Shown here: piece by piece, positions 27,673 through 35,602 of the stretch
How positions within the stretch are numbered: the first letter of the stretch is position 1
Layout: the number at the start of each line of letters is the position of its first letter
Assembly: GCA_965237895.1 (NCBI GenBank)
Contig: CBDEGR010000002.1
Location: 992,001 to 1,056,000, forward strand
Direction of reading: 5' to 3'
Length of the DNA: 64,000 nucleotides
Source: CBDEGR01 sp965237895
Lineage (GTDB): Bacteria; Acidobacteriota; Terriglobia; UBA7540; JAPUME01
Translations under genes and position numbers: made by a program
The notes under the pieces: generated by a model
Told to the model about the DNA's origin: nothing
Seen by the model: the letters and a program-made list of their open reading frames with translations, nothing else
Database searches by the model: none

Positions 27673-28412
27673 TTAGCCATTTTTCGCACCCTTCTTTCCT
27701 TTTTCCGGGGCCTTTCTCTTCCTGACGGGAGCACTCCGGGTCGCAATAAAGCTTACGATATGTTGGATGGGGACCTTGTTGGCGCTCGCGCTGCCGTGGG
27801 CATCATAACCGAAGTCGTTCCCTTTCGAGAGGACGGAGACCAGGGAGATGGCCGTGCGGCGTATGTTTGGGTCGCGATTCCGCAGCGAGTCCGTAATAAT
27901 CTTTTGTCCCCGGTCGGGAGATTTGGTCACGTCGAAATTTTTCCCGGCAGAGAATTTCTTGACCAGAACTCCCGCGCCGACTTTCTCGCCCTGGGCGAAG
28001 CGGCACAGCCCGAAGTGGCAGAGGTTCTTCGCGTGGGTAATCTCATAGGTGCGCTGGACGGCTTTCTGGAAGCCCTCTCCGTTTTCGTCGGTTCCAACGC
28101 CGTTAAACACTCTCTTTCTGCCGATTTCATCCTTTTTCGGAAGAAGCGGGAGCATCGCCGCCAACCCTTCGGAATTCCCCAGGATAATCAAGGCCTTGGC
28201 GGGCGGAATCCGGTTGGCCGGTTTCGGGTCTTCGAGCATGGCAAGCAGGCGGGGCGCGGCCTGCGATTTGTGGCGGGCCAGTGAAATGAAGACATTCGGC
28301 GCCACGCGGGAGTTTTTCAACTGGCCGATTAAATAGTCCACGTCAGCAGAAACCCGATACTGAAAATCGCGAAATATCTCATGTTGAAACCTACTCGATT
28401 TTGTTTTGCCAA
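27673..28412 (-). pseudogene. Secreted HEAT-like repeat protein, probable frameshift after signal peptide
   Basis: The body frame (to 27673) reads DYLIGQLKNSRVAPNVFISLA, APRLLAMLEDPK, NIRRTAISLVSVLSKG and ends in a lysine-rich tail; it looks like helical repeats. It has no signal peptide or ribosome site of its own. In another frame a GGAGGA stands 7 bases before TTG 28412, opening a peptide with a good signal sequence (MRYFAIFSIGFLLTW) that stops at 28329. One missing base between about 28380 and 28329 would join them. Inference from frame logic, not from homologs. Confidence 0.55.
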
Positions 28413-28565
28413 GAACACTTCCTCCTTGCCGGGCTGTCCCTCGCCCTACGCTTTCTATTATCGGAGAAGCGCGAAGATTATGCCTGAGTACAAAAGTACT
28501 CATTTTGAACGTCCTGCCAGGATTCCGGTGGGAGCTTCGAAAGGGGAGAACAGGAGGAGATTTCG

Positions 28566-29156
28566 CTATTTCCGGATAAGGTGAAGTTGCCGGGCCAGCA
28601 GCCCGAGGCCCAACAGCAGTTTCACCCCGTCGAGGCCGGTGAAGGTCGCATGGAGCTTCCAGAAGCGGTCCATCTGGGGCGTCCATTGTGGTGCCAATTG
28701 TGATGAAAGGGGGTCGCGGGGTACGAAGTCGAGGCTTTGGCCCAACTCAACCATCTGCGGCATGACGGCGAAGTGGAGGCCGACGACAATCAGCAACATG
28801 CTGCCCAGCAGAGCCCAGGAGGCTCTGTCACGGAGCTTCATGCCAACCCACAAGCCCACCAGCGCAAGTCCCAGCGCCATCTGAGCCCATCCCCAGGAGT
28901 GAAAATAGAGCCAATTCAACTCGGAGACCAAGTAACGGAACAGGACGCGCAGCCGGGCCGCTTCCAGGGGTTTGCTCTGTTCGCCCAGGGCATCAGCCGG
29001 GGCGGTGAGGAGGCGGTCGACGGTCTTGAAGTTCTGCGTGGCGACGTACCACTCTATCAGTGTCCCGGCCAGCCAAACGCTCAGCAATACGACGCCCAGT
29101 AGGCGAAGCAGGCCGGGGCGAACCAGGTTTTGAGGGGTGGACGGTTCCGGCGGCAT
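28566..29156 (-). CDS. Four-helix membrane protein, unknown
   Basis: About 196 residues if ATG 29156 (MPPEPSTPQN) is the start; an ATG at 29222 is also possible. Helices: LLRLLGVVLLSVWLAGTLIE, WGWAQMALGLALVGLWVGM, ALLGSMLLIVVGLHFAV and GVKLLLGLGLLARQL. Polar segments contain FVPRDPLSSQ and DRFWKLHATF. The fold resembles small DUF4149-like proteins, but I cannot assign it. Confidence 0.6.
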   Translation of the reverse strand: MPPEPSTPQNLVRPGLLRLLGVVLLSVWLAGTLIEWYVATQNFKTVDRLLTAPADALGEQSKPLEAARLRVLFRYLVSELNWLYFHSWGWAQMALGLALVGLWVGMKLRDRASWALLGSMLLIVVGLHFAVMPQMVELGQSLDFVPRDPLSSQLAPQWTPQMDRFWKLHATFTGLDGVKLLLGLGLLARQLHLIRK

Positions 29157-29408
29157 AAGATTTGTCAGTCTAGCGATTTCGCTAACAGTTTCGCCAACAT
29201 TCTCAATTGTTACTGTGAGCATAGCATACCCATTTTAGATTTCCTACCGGGGCCGGCGTGGGCCGGCATGGGTCAAAGCCCGCTCGGTTCTCTGTTTCGG
29301 CTTGATTCCCCCGCGTACCATGGCCGACAATACCGCCTACCATCGGAAGACCGCGCTATTCCAGTAAGGACGAGATACAAACCGTGGGATTCGGAGGGAG
29401 GGATTTCT

Positions 29409-29885
29409 ATGCGAGCGAGACCATGGGGAGGAACTCTGGTGATTTTCGTCCTCCTGCTTTGTTGCGCGCCGGCCACCGGGCGCGGGCACTACATCGGCGT
29501 CACGCACAGTATCCTTCAGAATCAAGGTGACTGGTGGGGCGAAGGCGATGAGATGATTTTTCTCGACGGCGCAAAGCTTCCCCAGATCGTCGGCACGCGG
29601 CCCACGTTCGCCTACCAGCGATACGGCAATCCGATGAACGGTGGCGACGACCGAGGCGCAAAATGGATGGTCTACCGCTTCCATACTGACTCGCCCATTC
29701 CTTTCAACAAATCGATTCGGGTGACGATTGAAAGCGGCCACGCGAATCATCGTGCCGCCAACTTCTACACGATGGCCTACTGGTATCAGAGCGAACCGCA
29801 TGGCCCGTTCCCGGCGCTGCTCCCGGTGGAGCAACGGATTCCACGCCACCGGGATACGGGCGGGCCCACCATGGGAAAGCCCTAG
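29409..29885 (+). pseudogene. DUF2961 (GH172-like) protein reduced to a signal peptide plus C-terminal third
   Basis: ATG 29409 follows GGAGGGAGGGA and opens a clean signal peptide (TLVIFVLLLCCAPATG). It joins directly to a DUF2961 C-terminal region: GRGHYIGVTHSILQ, QGDWWGEGDEMIF, then DDRGAKWMVYRFHTDSPIPF and YWYQSEPHGPFP. The usual GT-x-x-E-D-Y-F segment after the DGAKLP turn is missing: the sequence jumps from IVGT to RPTFAYQRYG. In GH172 the second catalytic Glu lies in that segment (from memory). Only 158 residues against about 370. Could be translated but is probably inactive. Confidence 0.7.
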
Positions 29886-30477
29886 TGGCTGCGAGCAGGG
29901 TCGGAGACGAACAGAGCTCTTCAAGAGGTCAGAAAAAAAAGGAGCGGGAAATTGTTCTCATCGCGGCAGCGGTATTGGCCGTCGGGGGCGGGGGTGCGAT
30001 TTTTTTCTGCGCTCCGGCCGCAGCCGTCTGATTCGTCTGCAAAATGAAACGGAAAAGGCCAGGGTGCAACTGGACCTTCTTCTGGAAGAGCGGCAGAAGC
30101 AGTTGCCGAAATTGATTGAAACCTGCCGAAGCTACCTGTCGGGGGAAGAGGCGCTCCCGGCGCTCGTTAAGGCGCGCGCCTTGTTCGGCGGTGCGGAGGA
30201 TATCCAAAGCAGGGCTGCAGCGGACCGTACCCTTGAGAGCGCCCTAAGAGGGCTGTTCCGTGCCGTGGAGGGCCGGGCCGAACTGAAGTCGAGTCCCAAT
30301 TTCGAGCGAACTCGTGAGCAGTTGGAGGATGTTGAGCTTTCGCTGGGCGAGGCCCGCCCAGCGTACAACACGCTGGCAGGACTTTTTAACCGTGAAATGG
30401 AGAGTTTTCCATCCCGCCTTTATGTAGGGAAGCTCGGTTATTCGAGGAAAGGAATCTTTGAGGCAGGGGAGGAATGA
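29885..30477 (+). pseudogene. LemA-family membrane protein with frameshift at a T run
   Basis: The GTG start overlaps the upstream TAG (TAGTG). The first frame encodes a basic head (RGQKKKERE) and one membrane helix (IVLIAAAVLAVGGGGAIFF), then hits TGA. With one extra T in the 7-T run near 30000-30006 the frame reads on as FFLRSGRSRLIRLQNETEKA, QLPKLIETCRSYL and YNTLAGLFNREMESFP, the LemA signature, for 198 codons in all. Either a real deletion, a sequencing error, or slippage at the T run. LemA proteins have one membrane anchor and a cytoplasmic helical body; the role is poorly defined. Confidence 0.75.
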
Positions 30478-30497
30478 GAAGGACACCCGCTCCGGGA

Positions 30498-30526
30498 GAA
30501 AAAAAGCCCCGCCGAATGCGGGGCTT
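30498..30526 (-). terminator. Intrinsic terminator
   Basis: On the minus strand a perfect 9-bp stem (AAGCCCCGC paired with GCGGGGCTT, positions 30504-30526, 5-base loop) is followed by a run of T. Ends the candidate small RNA and any pyrE read-through. Confidence 0.8.
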
Positions 30527-30602
30527 GGAATAGGAGGGAACCTAGTTTGGGTACCGAGTGCCCCAACGAGAACTCCAAAATATTGGGCCACCCTGCTTCC
30601 TC
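30498..30602 (-). ncRNA. Candidate small RNA (~105 nt)
   Basis: A sigma70-type promoter (30609-30637) and an intrinsic terminator (30498-30526), both on the minus strand, bracket a stretch with no open reading frame. Inside, GTGGCCCAA can pair with TTGGGGCAC and the 5' GAGGAA with the late TTCCCTC, so the RNA would be structured. It does not match tmRNA, 6S, SRP or RNase P motifs that I can recognise. It lies downstream of pyrE on the same strand, so the terminator may also serve pyrE. Confidence 0.5.
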
Positions 30603-30608
30603 GCACTA

Positions 30609-30637
30609 CATATAGTAGGTTCGTTCCGCCTTGTCAA
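30609..30637 (-). promoter_or_regulatory. Consensus sigma70-like promoter
   Basis: On the minus strand TTGACA (30632-30637), a 17-base spacer and TATATG (30609-30614). It is the best promoter match seen in the window and points away from any coding gene toward the terminator at 30.5 kb. Confidence 0.65.
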
Positions 30638-30688
30638 GGAAAAACGTCAAAATAAATTTCCCCCACAGGCAGACGCTCTTTCGGCGGC

Positions 30689-31264
30689 CTAGGGCTTGTA
30701 CTTGAAAAGTTCCTTTACCGTGATCAGCGTATGGAGCTGAATTTCGAGGGACTCAAGTAATTCCCGCCCTCCCTCCAGACGGTCTACGACGACGAAGGCT
30801 TCGCGGGTTTCGGCTCCTTCGGTCCGTACGGCTTCCACCGTATCCTTCAGTGTAGACCCTGCTGTGATGAGGTCATCGACCAAAACCAGCCGGTCGCCTT
30901 TCGCCAGGATTCCCTCAAAGCGACGGCCTTGGCCGTGGGCCTTCTTTTCGCCTCGGTCGAAAACCGCGTCCGAGCCGAGTTCCAGGCCGACGGCGATCGC
31001 CACCGGCACGCCGCTCAGGACCGGCGCCAGGAGCTTGAAGGGGGATGAAACGGCGGCGGGGATGCCGCGTGCCAGGATTTCGGCGATCAACTTGAGCGCC
31101 GGAGGGTGGGTGGTGACCAGACGGGAGTCGATGTAGTAGTTACTGCGCTTGCCGGAGGCGAGAAGGAAGTCGCCCTCCTCGAGGGCCTTTCGCCGCCAAT
31201 AGAAGGCGGCCAGCTTCCGTTTTTCCTCTTGGGAGATCAGTGAAGTTGCCAAAGGGTCAGCCAA
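30689..31264 (-). CDS. pyrE: Orotate phosphoribosyltransferase
   Basis: 191 residues. Makes OMP from orotate and PRPP in pyrimidine synthesis. The PRPP loop is RLVLVDDLITAGST; the N-terminal FLLASGKRSNYYIDSRLV block and GVPVAIAVGLELGSDAVFDR are typical. Start ATG 31264 (MADPLATSLI). No other pyr gene is adjacent. Confidence 0.93.
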   Translation of the reverse strand: MADPLATSLISQEEKRKLAAFYWRRKALEEGDFLLASGKRSNYYIDSRLVTTHPPALKLIAEILARGIPAAVSSPFKLLAPVLSGVPVAIAVGLELGSDAVFDRGEKKAHGQGRRFEGILAKGDRLVLVDDLITAGSTLKDTVEAVRTEGAETREAFVVVDRLEGGRELLESLEIQLHTLITVKELFKYKP

Positions 31265-31345
31265 TGGTCTGCCTCATTCAGGTTTTGCGCCGGAGGCGGA
31301 GCCGACCCTTTGGCCATTGCGGACTTGGGACATAAAGGAGCGGTC

Positions 31346-31855
31346 CTAACGGGCGTCCAGGATGTCCAGGATCACATGTGCGGCGGTCAGGATCAGAGCC
31401 CGTTTCCCGAGGAAAACGCGGCGATGTCCGTCCGGCAGCCCCGGAAGCTTGGCTTCAAGAGCGCCGGGAAACGGGCGCAACTTTCTTTGGAGTCCGGGAG
31501 GCAGTCTCCCGTTCCTTCGCAGTTGCCGTTCGAGGCCGGGGGGAAGCCGATCGCGCTTGGCGAGTCCCGGCAGCAGACCCGTTCCGTGGTCGCTCACCCA
31601 GTTGACGATGATCTTCCGATCGCGGCGTGAGAAGATAATATCATCATCCGCATCGACATCCGAAGGGGCGTATTCCTCATTCTCTTTTTTATTGCGGCTG
31701 GAATCGTCCCTGTTGCCGGTCACGAACGACAGCCCCAGCTCGACCGGCAGTACGATCTCTTTCTTTCCGGTCACGTAGGCGGCCGTCGTTCCCGCCCCTG
31801 CGCCGATCAGGCTGCCGACGAGAGCGCCTTTCTTGCCGCCCGCATGTCGTTCCAT
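31346..31855 (-). CDS. Glycine-zipper protein with PGL repeats, 5' end probably lost
   Basis: From ATG 31855 (MERHAGGKKG): a glycine zipper (GALVGSLIGAGAGTTAAYVTGKKEIVLPVE), then acidic DVDADDDI, then LPGLAKRDRLPPGLERQL and a second PPGLQRKL repeat and a hydrophobic C-terminus. The first part of this pattern usually follows a signal peptide in a secreted protein; here none is present, and the open frame upstream to 31960 is not signal-like. GGGGG abuts the ATG with no spacing. I infer 5' truncation. Function unknown. Confidence 0.55.
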   Translation of the reverse strand: MERHAGGKKGALVGSLIGAGAGTTAAYVTGKKEIVLPVELGLSFVTGNRDDSSRNKKENEEYAPSDVDADDDIIFSRRDRKIIVNWVSDHGTGLLPGLAKRDRLPPGLERQLRRNGRLPPGLQRKLRPFPGALEAKLPGLPDGHRRVFLGKRALILTAAHVILDILDAR

Positions 31856-31960
31856 CCCCCATAGGATGCAAACGGGAGATTCGGGTTGGAAGTACGGAAG
31901 TACCGTCGAAAATGTTTCGGGCAAAAGGTCGGAAATATAGCGCCCCCGATTTCCCTTCAA

Positions 31961-32276
31961 GCAGTCCTCGAATGCGCGGAGGCGCTGAGTGTAAAGGTTT
32001 CGCTTGGAACTCTCACGCCGGCGCTTTCCGAGCAGGCTGAGGAGTGGCTCATCACCAATTCAGCGCTGGAGGTCGTGCCGGTGGTCCGGATAGCGGCCAC
32101 TCGGCTCGAAGAAAAGAGATTTGCTGGGCCGGGCGCGGCCACCGCCCGGTTGATGGCGGCGTACCGGGAACTTGTAATGAGTGAGACAAGGCCCGGATAG
32201 GGATGCGGGCAGATTTTTATACATTTCCATCCATTCAATGTCTTCAGATCGGCACAGTTCAGCGAGTTGATAGGGG
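31961..32276. other. Stretch without a supported gene
   Basis: Open frames exist on both strands (a 104-codon one on plus), but neither has a ribosome site, a recognisable motif or credible composition. It may hold further remnants of the glycine-zipper gene. Confidence 0.4.
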
Positions 32277-32465
32277 TTAGTCGCAGCAGGTCGGTTTTCC
32301 CGCTGCTAAGGAGTCTCCCCCGTTCTGAAAGGCGTTGCTGATGGGGCTTCCCAGATCCGGCAGAGCTAAAGCCACCACTAGGACCAGCAGAGCGAGAAGA
32401 AGTGCATATTCTACAAGGTCTTGGCCGGATTTATCTTGAATTAGATGGCGCAGGAACTTGCGTAT
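32277..32465 (-). CDS. Flp-type pilin subunit, apparent AUA start
   Basis: About 62 residues: IRKFLRHLIQDKSGQDLVEY followed by ALLLALLVLVVALALP and a short tail ending PTCCD. G-x-x-L-V-E-Y plus the hydrophobic helix is the Flp/Fap prepilin pattern, with cleavage expected after the first G of GQDLVEY. GGAG lies 8 bases before ATA 32465, exactly where an ATG is expected (ATACGCAAG); no ATG, GTG or TTG is in frame nearby. The C-terminal cysteine pair is unusual. No other tad gene is in the window. Confidence 0.65.
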   Translation of the reverse strand: MRKFLRHLIQDKSGQDLVEYALLLALLVLVVALALPDLGSPISNAFQNGGDSLAAGKPTCCD

Positions 32466-32567
32466 CCCTTTTTCTCCACACCCACCCGCCGCCCCGGAAA
32501 TGCTCGTCGGGACATTCTTTCCACATTCTCGCCGGATTCACGATTGATAGAGCCGTCCCTAAGAACC

Positions 32568-32596
32568 TACATATAGCCTAGCACGGAGAATGCCAA
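32568..32596 (-). promoter_or_regulatory. Possible promoter of the Flp pilin gene
   Basis: Minus strand: TTGGCA (32591-32596), 17 bases, TATGTA (32568-32573). The -10 area (TATATGTAG) matches that of the small-RNA promoter at 30.6 kb. It would give a ~95-base leader before the pilin gene. Confidence 0.45.
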
Positions 32597-32691
32597 TTTT
32601 GTAAAAATTTCCGGTTGTGTGGGAAATGCTCAAGAATCGTAGGTTTTGGTTTGTATATGACTTAAGCTGAAAGCCGGGCGAGTTACCAAAC

Positions 32692-32721
32692 AAAAAAAGC
32701 GGGGCAGTTTTTGGGCTGCCC
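32692..32721 (-). terminator. Intrinsic terminator after the DUF5667-like gene
   Basis: Minus strand: stem GGGCAG/CTGCCC (32702-32707 with 32716-32721), 8-base loop, followed by seven T (the A run at 32692-32698). It is 40 bases below the stop at 32764. Confidence 0.7.
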
Positions 32722-32763
32722 TGTTGAATATTTCGATATAGGCTTTCTTGGGAAGAAACTTAA

Positions 32764-33456
32764 TTAGCGCCGTCTGGGCGTTCCTGCCGGAGGTCCCCCG
32801 CCGACACCTGCCGGGGGTCCGCTGCCGACACCGCCACGGCCGTAGCCGCCCTGAGCGCTGCCCCGCTGCTGCCGAGCCATGCGCTGTTGGCGCGCTTGTT
32901 GCAAATTGGTGGTGGCGCTTTCATGGCCTTTCTGAGAGGCGGCCAGCGCCTTCTGAATCCCTTCTTGAGCTTGTTCGGGAACGCGGCCCATCACATCTTG
33001 AAGCGTGGCCTGATGTTTTTCGGTCGCATTCGCCACGCGGTTCAGGACGGATTCGAAATCCGTCCCTTGCAGCCCGGCATTAGAGAATGCGCTCATGGAG
33101 CCGCTCAGCGCGCGGGTATACCCTTCGCCGGTGCGTTGCGCAGGAAGCTTCATCGCCTCTCGGGCGGCGGCAGCCTGTGCCTGCGCCACGCGGCCGCTTG
33201 CAACGTCCAGCAATACCCGTCCCTGGCGTTGCGAATTGCTCTGCCGGGCCGCAGCGCGTTCAAGGGCATCCAATGCGTTCTCATGTCCCCGGGCGGAAAC
33301 TTCCTTGGCGTACAGGATCTGGAGCTTGGCTTGCTCGGGAACGCGGTCGTGGACGTCGGCCAGGGTCGTTTGATGTTTCAGGGTGGCGTCACCGACTTTG
33401 TCGATCGTATTGGTCATATCGATGCCTTGCCCTTCGCCTTCTTCAATGCTGTTCAT
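32764..33456 (-). CDS. DUF5667-like two-repeat helical protein, N-terminus probably lost
   Basis: 230 residues. Two similar helical blocks: KHQTTLADVHDRVPEQAKLQ...ARGHENAL and KHQATLQDVMGRVPEQAQEG...QKGHESAT, each followed by an Arg/Gln-rich helix. The C-terminus is Gly/Pro-rich (GSGPPAGVGGGPPAG). The pattern resembles DUF5667 proteins, which are normally secreted, but no signal peptide is present: the frame begins (MNSIEEGEG) at the same point where the SDR fragment on the other strand begins. I infer a 5' deletion. Confidence 0.6.
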   Translation of the reverse strand: MNSIEEGEGQGIDMTNTIDKVGDATLKHQTTLADVHDRVPEQAKLQILYAKEVSARGHENALDALERAAARQSNSQRQGRVLLDVASGRVAQAQAAAAREAMKLPAQRTGEGYTRALSGSMSAFSNAGLQGTDFESVLNRVANATEKHQATLQDVMGRVPEQAQEGIQKALAASQKGHESATTNLQQARQQRMARQQRGSAQGGYGRGGVGSGPPAGVGGGPPAGTPRRR

Positions 33457-33778
33457 GGCGCGGAACGGCGGCGGGCCGGGCGCGGCGGCTTACGCGGCCT
33501 CGAAGGGCGGCGTGCTGACCTATACGAAATCGCTGGCCAAGGAACTGGCCCCGCACGGGATCCGCGTCAACGCCGTTGCGCCGGGCGTGATCGCGACGCC
33601 TTTCCATGAAAAATACAGCTCCGCCGAGCAGATGGAACGTTTCCGAGCCATGGTGCCGCTGGGACGCATCGGCACCTCGGAAGAGACCGCCGACGTGGTC
33701 GTCTTCCTTGCCTGCCGCGAGCCGCGTTACATGGCGGGCGAAACGGTCGAGGTGAACGGCGGAATGTTGATGGACTAG
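33453..33778 (+). pseudogene. C-terminal fragment of a short-chain dehydrogenase
   Basis: Reads ARNGGGPGAAAYAASKGGVL (catalytic YxxxK), AKELAPHGIRVNAVAPGVI and the C-terminal GETVEVNGGMLMD. This is only about 105 residues of a ~250-residue SDR; the Rossmann glycine motif and NNAG are absent because the gene is cut at 33453. Its stop overlaps that of the convergent UDG gene by 4 bases. Confidence 0.85.
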
Positions 33779-34503
33779 GTACGGTTTTTCGCAAGGAAAG
33801 TTTTGATTTGGCGGAAGAGGCTTTGAAACATTTCATCCGTCAATTTTCCCGTCAGTGTGTTCTGTTGGCTGGGATGATAGGAGACGAAGAGTTGGGGCAG
33901 GGGAGCGGGAAGTTCGTAGCTCGCTCCATGGCCGAACGTGTAGGGGCGACGGGAAGGAATGCTGCCCTTGTCCACAAGCAGTTTCAGATAGGAATCGAAA
34001 GCGATTCGGCCCAGTGCCACGACAACACGGACGTTTTCGAGGAGCCGCAACTCCTGTTCAAGGTACGGGCGGCAGTGTGAGAGCTCCTCCGGCAAGGGTT
34101 TATTGGCCGGTGGTGCGCAGCGGCCGACGGCGGTAATATAGCAGTTTTCAAGTTGCAGCCCGTCGCCCACGCGGACCGATTCGGCCTGAGTGGCGAACCC
34201 GGCGCTGTGCAAGGCCCGATAAAGGAAGTCGCCCGAGCGGTCGCCGGTAAACATCTGTCCGGTGCGGTTCCCGCCGTGCGCGGCGGGGGCAAGGCCCAGG
34301 ATGAGAAGTTCCGCCGCCGGATCGCCGAAGCTCGGCACGGGCTTCCCCCAATAATTCCAATCGCGATAGGCGCGGCGCTTCTCTTTGGCGATGGTTCGGC
34401 AATGCCGAATCAGCCGTGGACACCGGCGGCAATCGACGACAATCTTCTGAAGCGCTTCGAGTGACCGGACTTTTTGTAGTGGAATCTCTTTTTCCTTTGC
34501 CAC
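33775..34503 (-). CDS. Uracil-DNA glycosylase, type 5 (UdgB-like)
   Basis: 242 residues. Iron-sulfur cysteines begin at CRRCPRL, with another in NCYITAVGRCAPP. Motif A is GLAPAAHGGNRTGQMFTGD, where family 5 has Ala in place of a polar catalytic residue, and motif B is SYHPSQQNT. Removes uracil and some other damaged bases from DNA. ATTATA (34511-34516 plus) gives a TATAAT on the minus strand just above the start. Confidence 0.9.
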   Translation of the reverse strand: MAKEKEIPLQKVRSLEALQKIVVDCRRCPRLIRHCRTIAKEKRRAYRDWNYWGKPVPSFGDPAAELLILGLAPAAHGGNRTGQMFTGDRSGDFLYRALHSAGFATQAESVRVGDGLQLENCYITAVGRCAPPANKPLPEELSHCRPYLEQELRLLENVRVVVALGRIAFDSYLKLLVDKGSIPSRRPYTFGHGASYELPAPLPQLFVSYHPSQQNTLTGKLTDEMFQSLFRQIKTFLAKNRT

Positions 34504-34546
34504 GCCGCGGATTATAGCAGTCTGAAAGAGAAGGCTTGGGCAGGTT

Positions 34547-34798
34547 TTATGGAAAGGTGAATTCGTCGGCGGGAAAAGTCGGGTAGAAAAAGTTCAGCCC
34601 GCCCTCGCGGAATTGTTGCTTGTAGAGTGCATGGACTGCGCCGTGGATCTGTTGGGGCGTTGCCTCAAAAATATAAGAGGTGGAATTGGGAAATGGGAGT
34701 GGTTTCGATTCGACTTTCGGCCCGTCGATCAGTCTACTGCAAGCCGAAAGGTTCAGCAGTAAGACGACAAGGCTCATCCTCGCAGAGCGGACTTTCAT
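34547..34798 (-). CDS. Small lipoprotein, perhaps truncated
   Basis: 83 residues. Signal peptide with lipobox (VVLLLNLSAC). The mature part is SRLIDGPKVESKPLPFPNST then YIFEATPQQIHGAVHALYKQQ, ending abruptly at DEFTFP. No strong ribosome site; ATG at the eighth codon is an alternative start. Not recognised; the abrupt end suggests a longer ancestor. Confidence 0.5.
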   Translation of the reverse strand: MKVRSARMSLVVLLLNLSACSRLIDGPKVESKPLPFPNSTSYIFEATPQQIHGAVHALYKQQFREGGLNFFYPTFPADEFTFP

Positions 34799-34810
34799 TT
34801 ATTTACGCAT

Positions 34811-35590
34811 TTAATACGTCGCCCGCCCGCCGCTGACGTCGTAGCATTGCCCGGTGACGAAGCTTGAAGCCTCAGACGCCAGGAAGTGAATTACGGCGGC
34901 AACCTCCTTGGGCTTGCCCACGCGCTTCATCGGGATGCGGTCGGTCATGTAGCGGACCTGTTCGTCCGTGAGAGTGTCGAGAATCGATGTGCCGATCACG
35001 GCCGGAGCGACGCAGTTGACGCGGATGCAGTCTTCCACCACTTCCTTCGCAAGCGCCTTCGTCATACCGATCAGGCCCGCCTTGGAGACCGAGTAAGGGA
35101 TCATGCGCGGGTTGCCTTCCTTGCCGGCAATCGAGGCCACGTTGACGATTTTGCCTGCTTTCCGCTTCTGCATGTGCGGCACTACGGCCCGGCAACAAAA
35201 GAATGCGCCTTTCAGGTTCACGTCGAGCACTTGGTCCCATTCCGCGTCACTTACCTCAGCGATGGGCAGTGCATGCCCGCTGATGCCCGCGTTGTTGACG
35301 AGAATATCGATCTGCCCGAACTCTTTGAGCGCGGTCTCCGCCATCTTGTCGACCGATTCCGCTTTACTGATGTCGGTCCGCACGGCGCGCGCTGTTTGCG
35401 AGGTTTCTTGAGAAGTCGCTTGGGTAATCTCCCGGGCGGCGGATTCGGCGGCGGCGAGGTCAAAGTCGGCTATGACAACGCGCGCGCCGTAGTGGGCAAG
35501 CATGAGCGCCGTCGCCCGGCCGATTCCTTTCGCGGCGCCGGTGACGACGGCGACCTGCCCGTCCAGACGAAGTGAAGCCTGTGGGTCCAT
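34811..35590 (-). CDS. Short-chain dehydrogenase/reductase, FabG-like
   Basis: 259 residues with VTGAAKGIGRAT (cofactor motif), NNAG at NAGISG, catalytic Ser in VNVASIAG, YSVSK and the C-terminal TGQCYDVSGGRATY. ADFDL after the second strand suggests NAD(H) preference. It is 12 bases downstream of the cyclase-family gene and probably co-expressed with it. Substrate unknown. Confidence 0.88.
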   Translation of the reverse strand: MDPQASLRLDGQVAVVTGAAKGIGRATALMLAHYGARVVIADFDLAAAESAAREITQATSQETSQTARAVRTDISKAESVDKMAETALKEFGQIDILVNNAGISGHALPIAEVSDAEWDQVLDVNLKGAFFCCRAVVPHMQKRKAGKIVNVASIAGKEGNPRMIPYSVSKAGLIGMTKALAKEVVEDCIRVNCVAPAVIGTSILDTLTDEQVRYMTDRIPMKRVGKPKEVAAVIHFLASEASSFVTGQCYDVSGGRATY

Positions 35591-35602
35591 GAAACGATTC
35601 CT

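Noticed and set aside
30601..30620. Palindrome CTACATATAGTAG as a regulator site
   Set aside because: It coincides with the -10 box of the small-RNA promoter and needs no separate explanation.
31886..32200. 104-codon plus-strand ORF
   Set aside because: No ribosome site, no recognised motif, and it overlaps the upstream part of a minus-strand frame; composition looks incidental.
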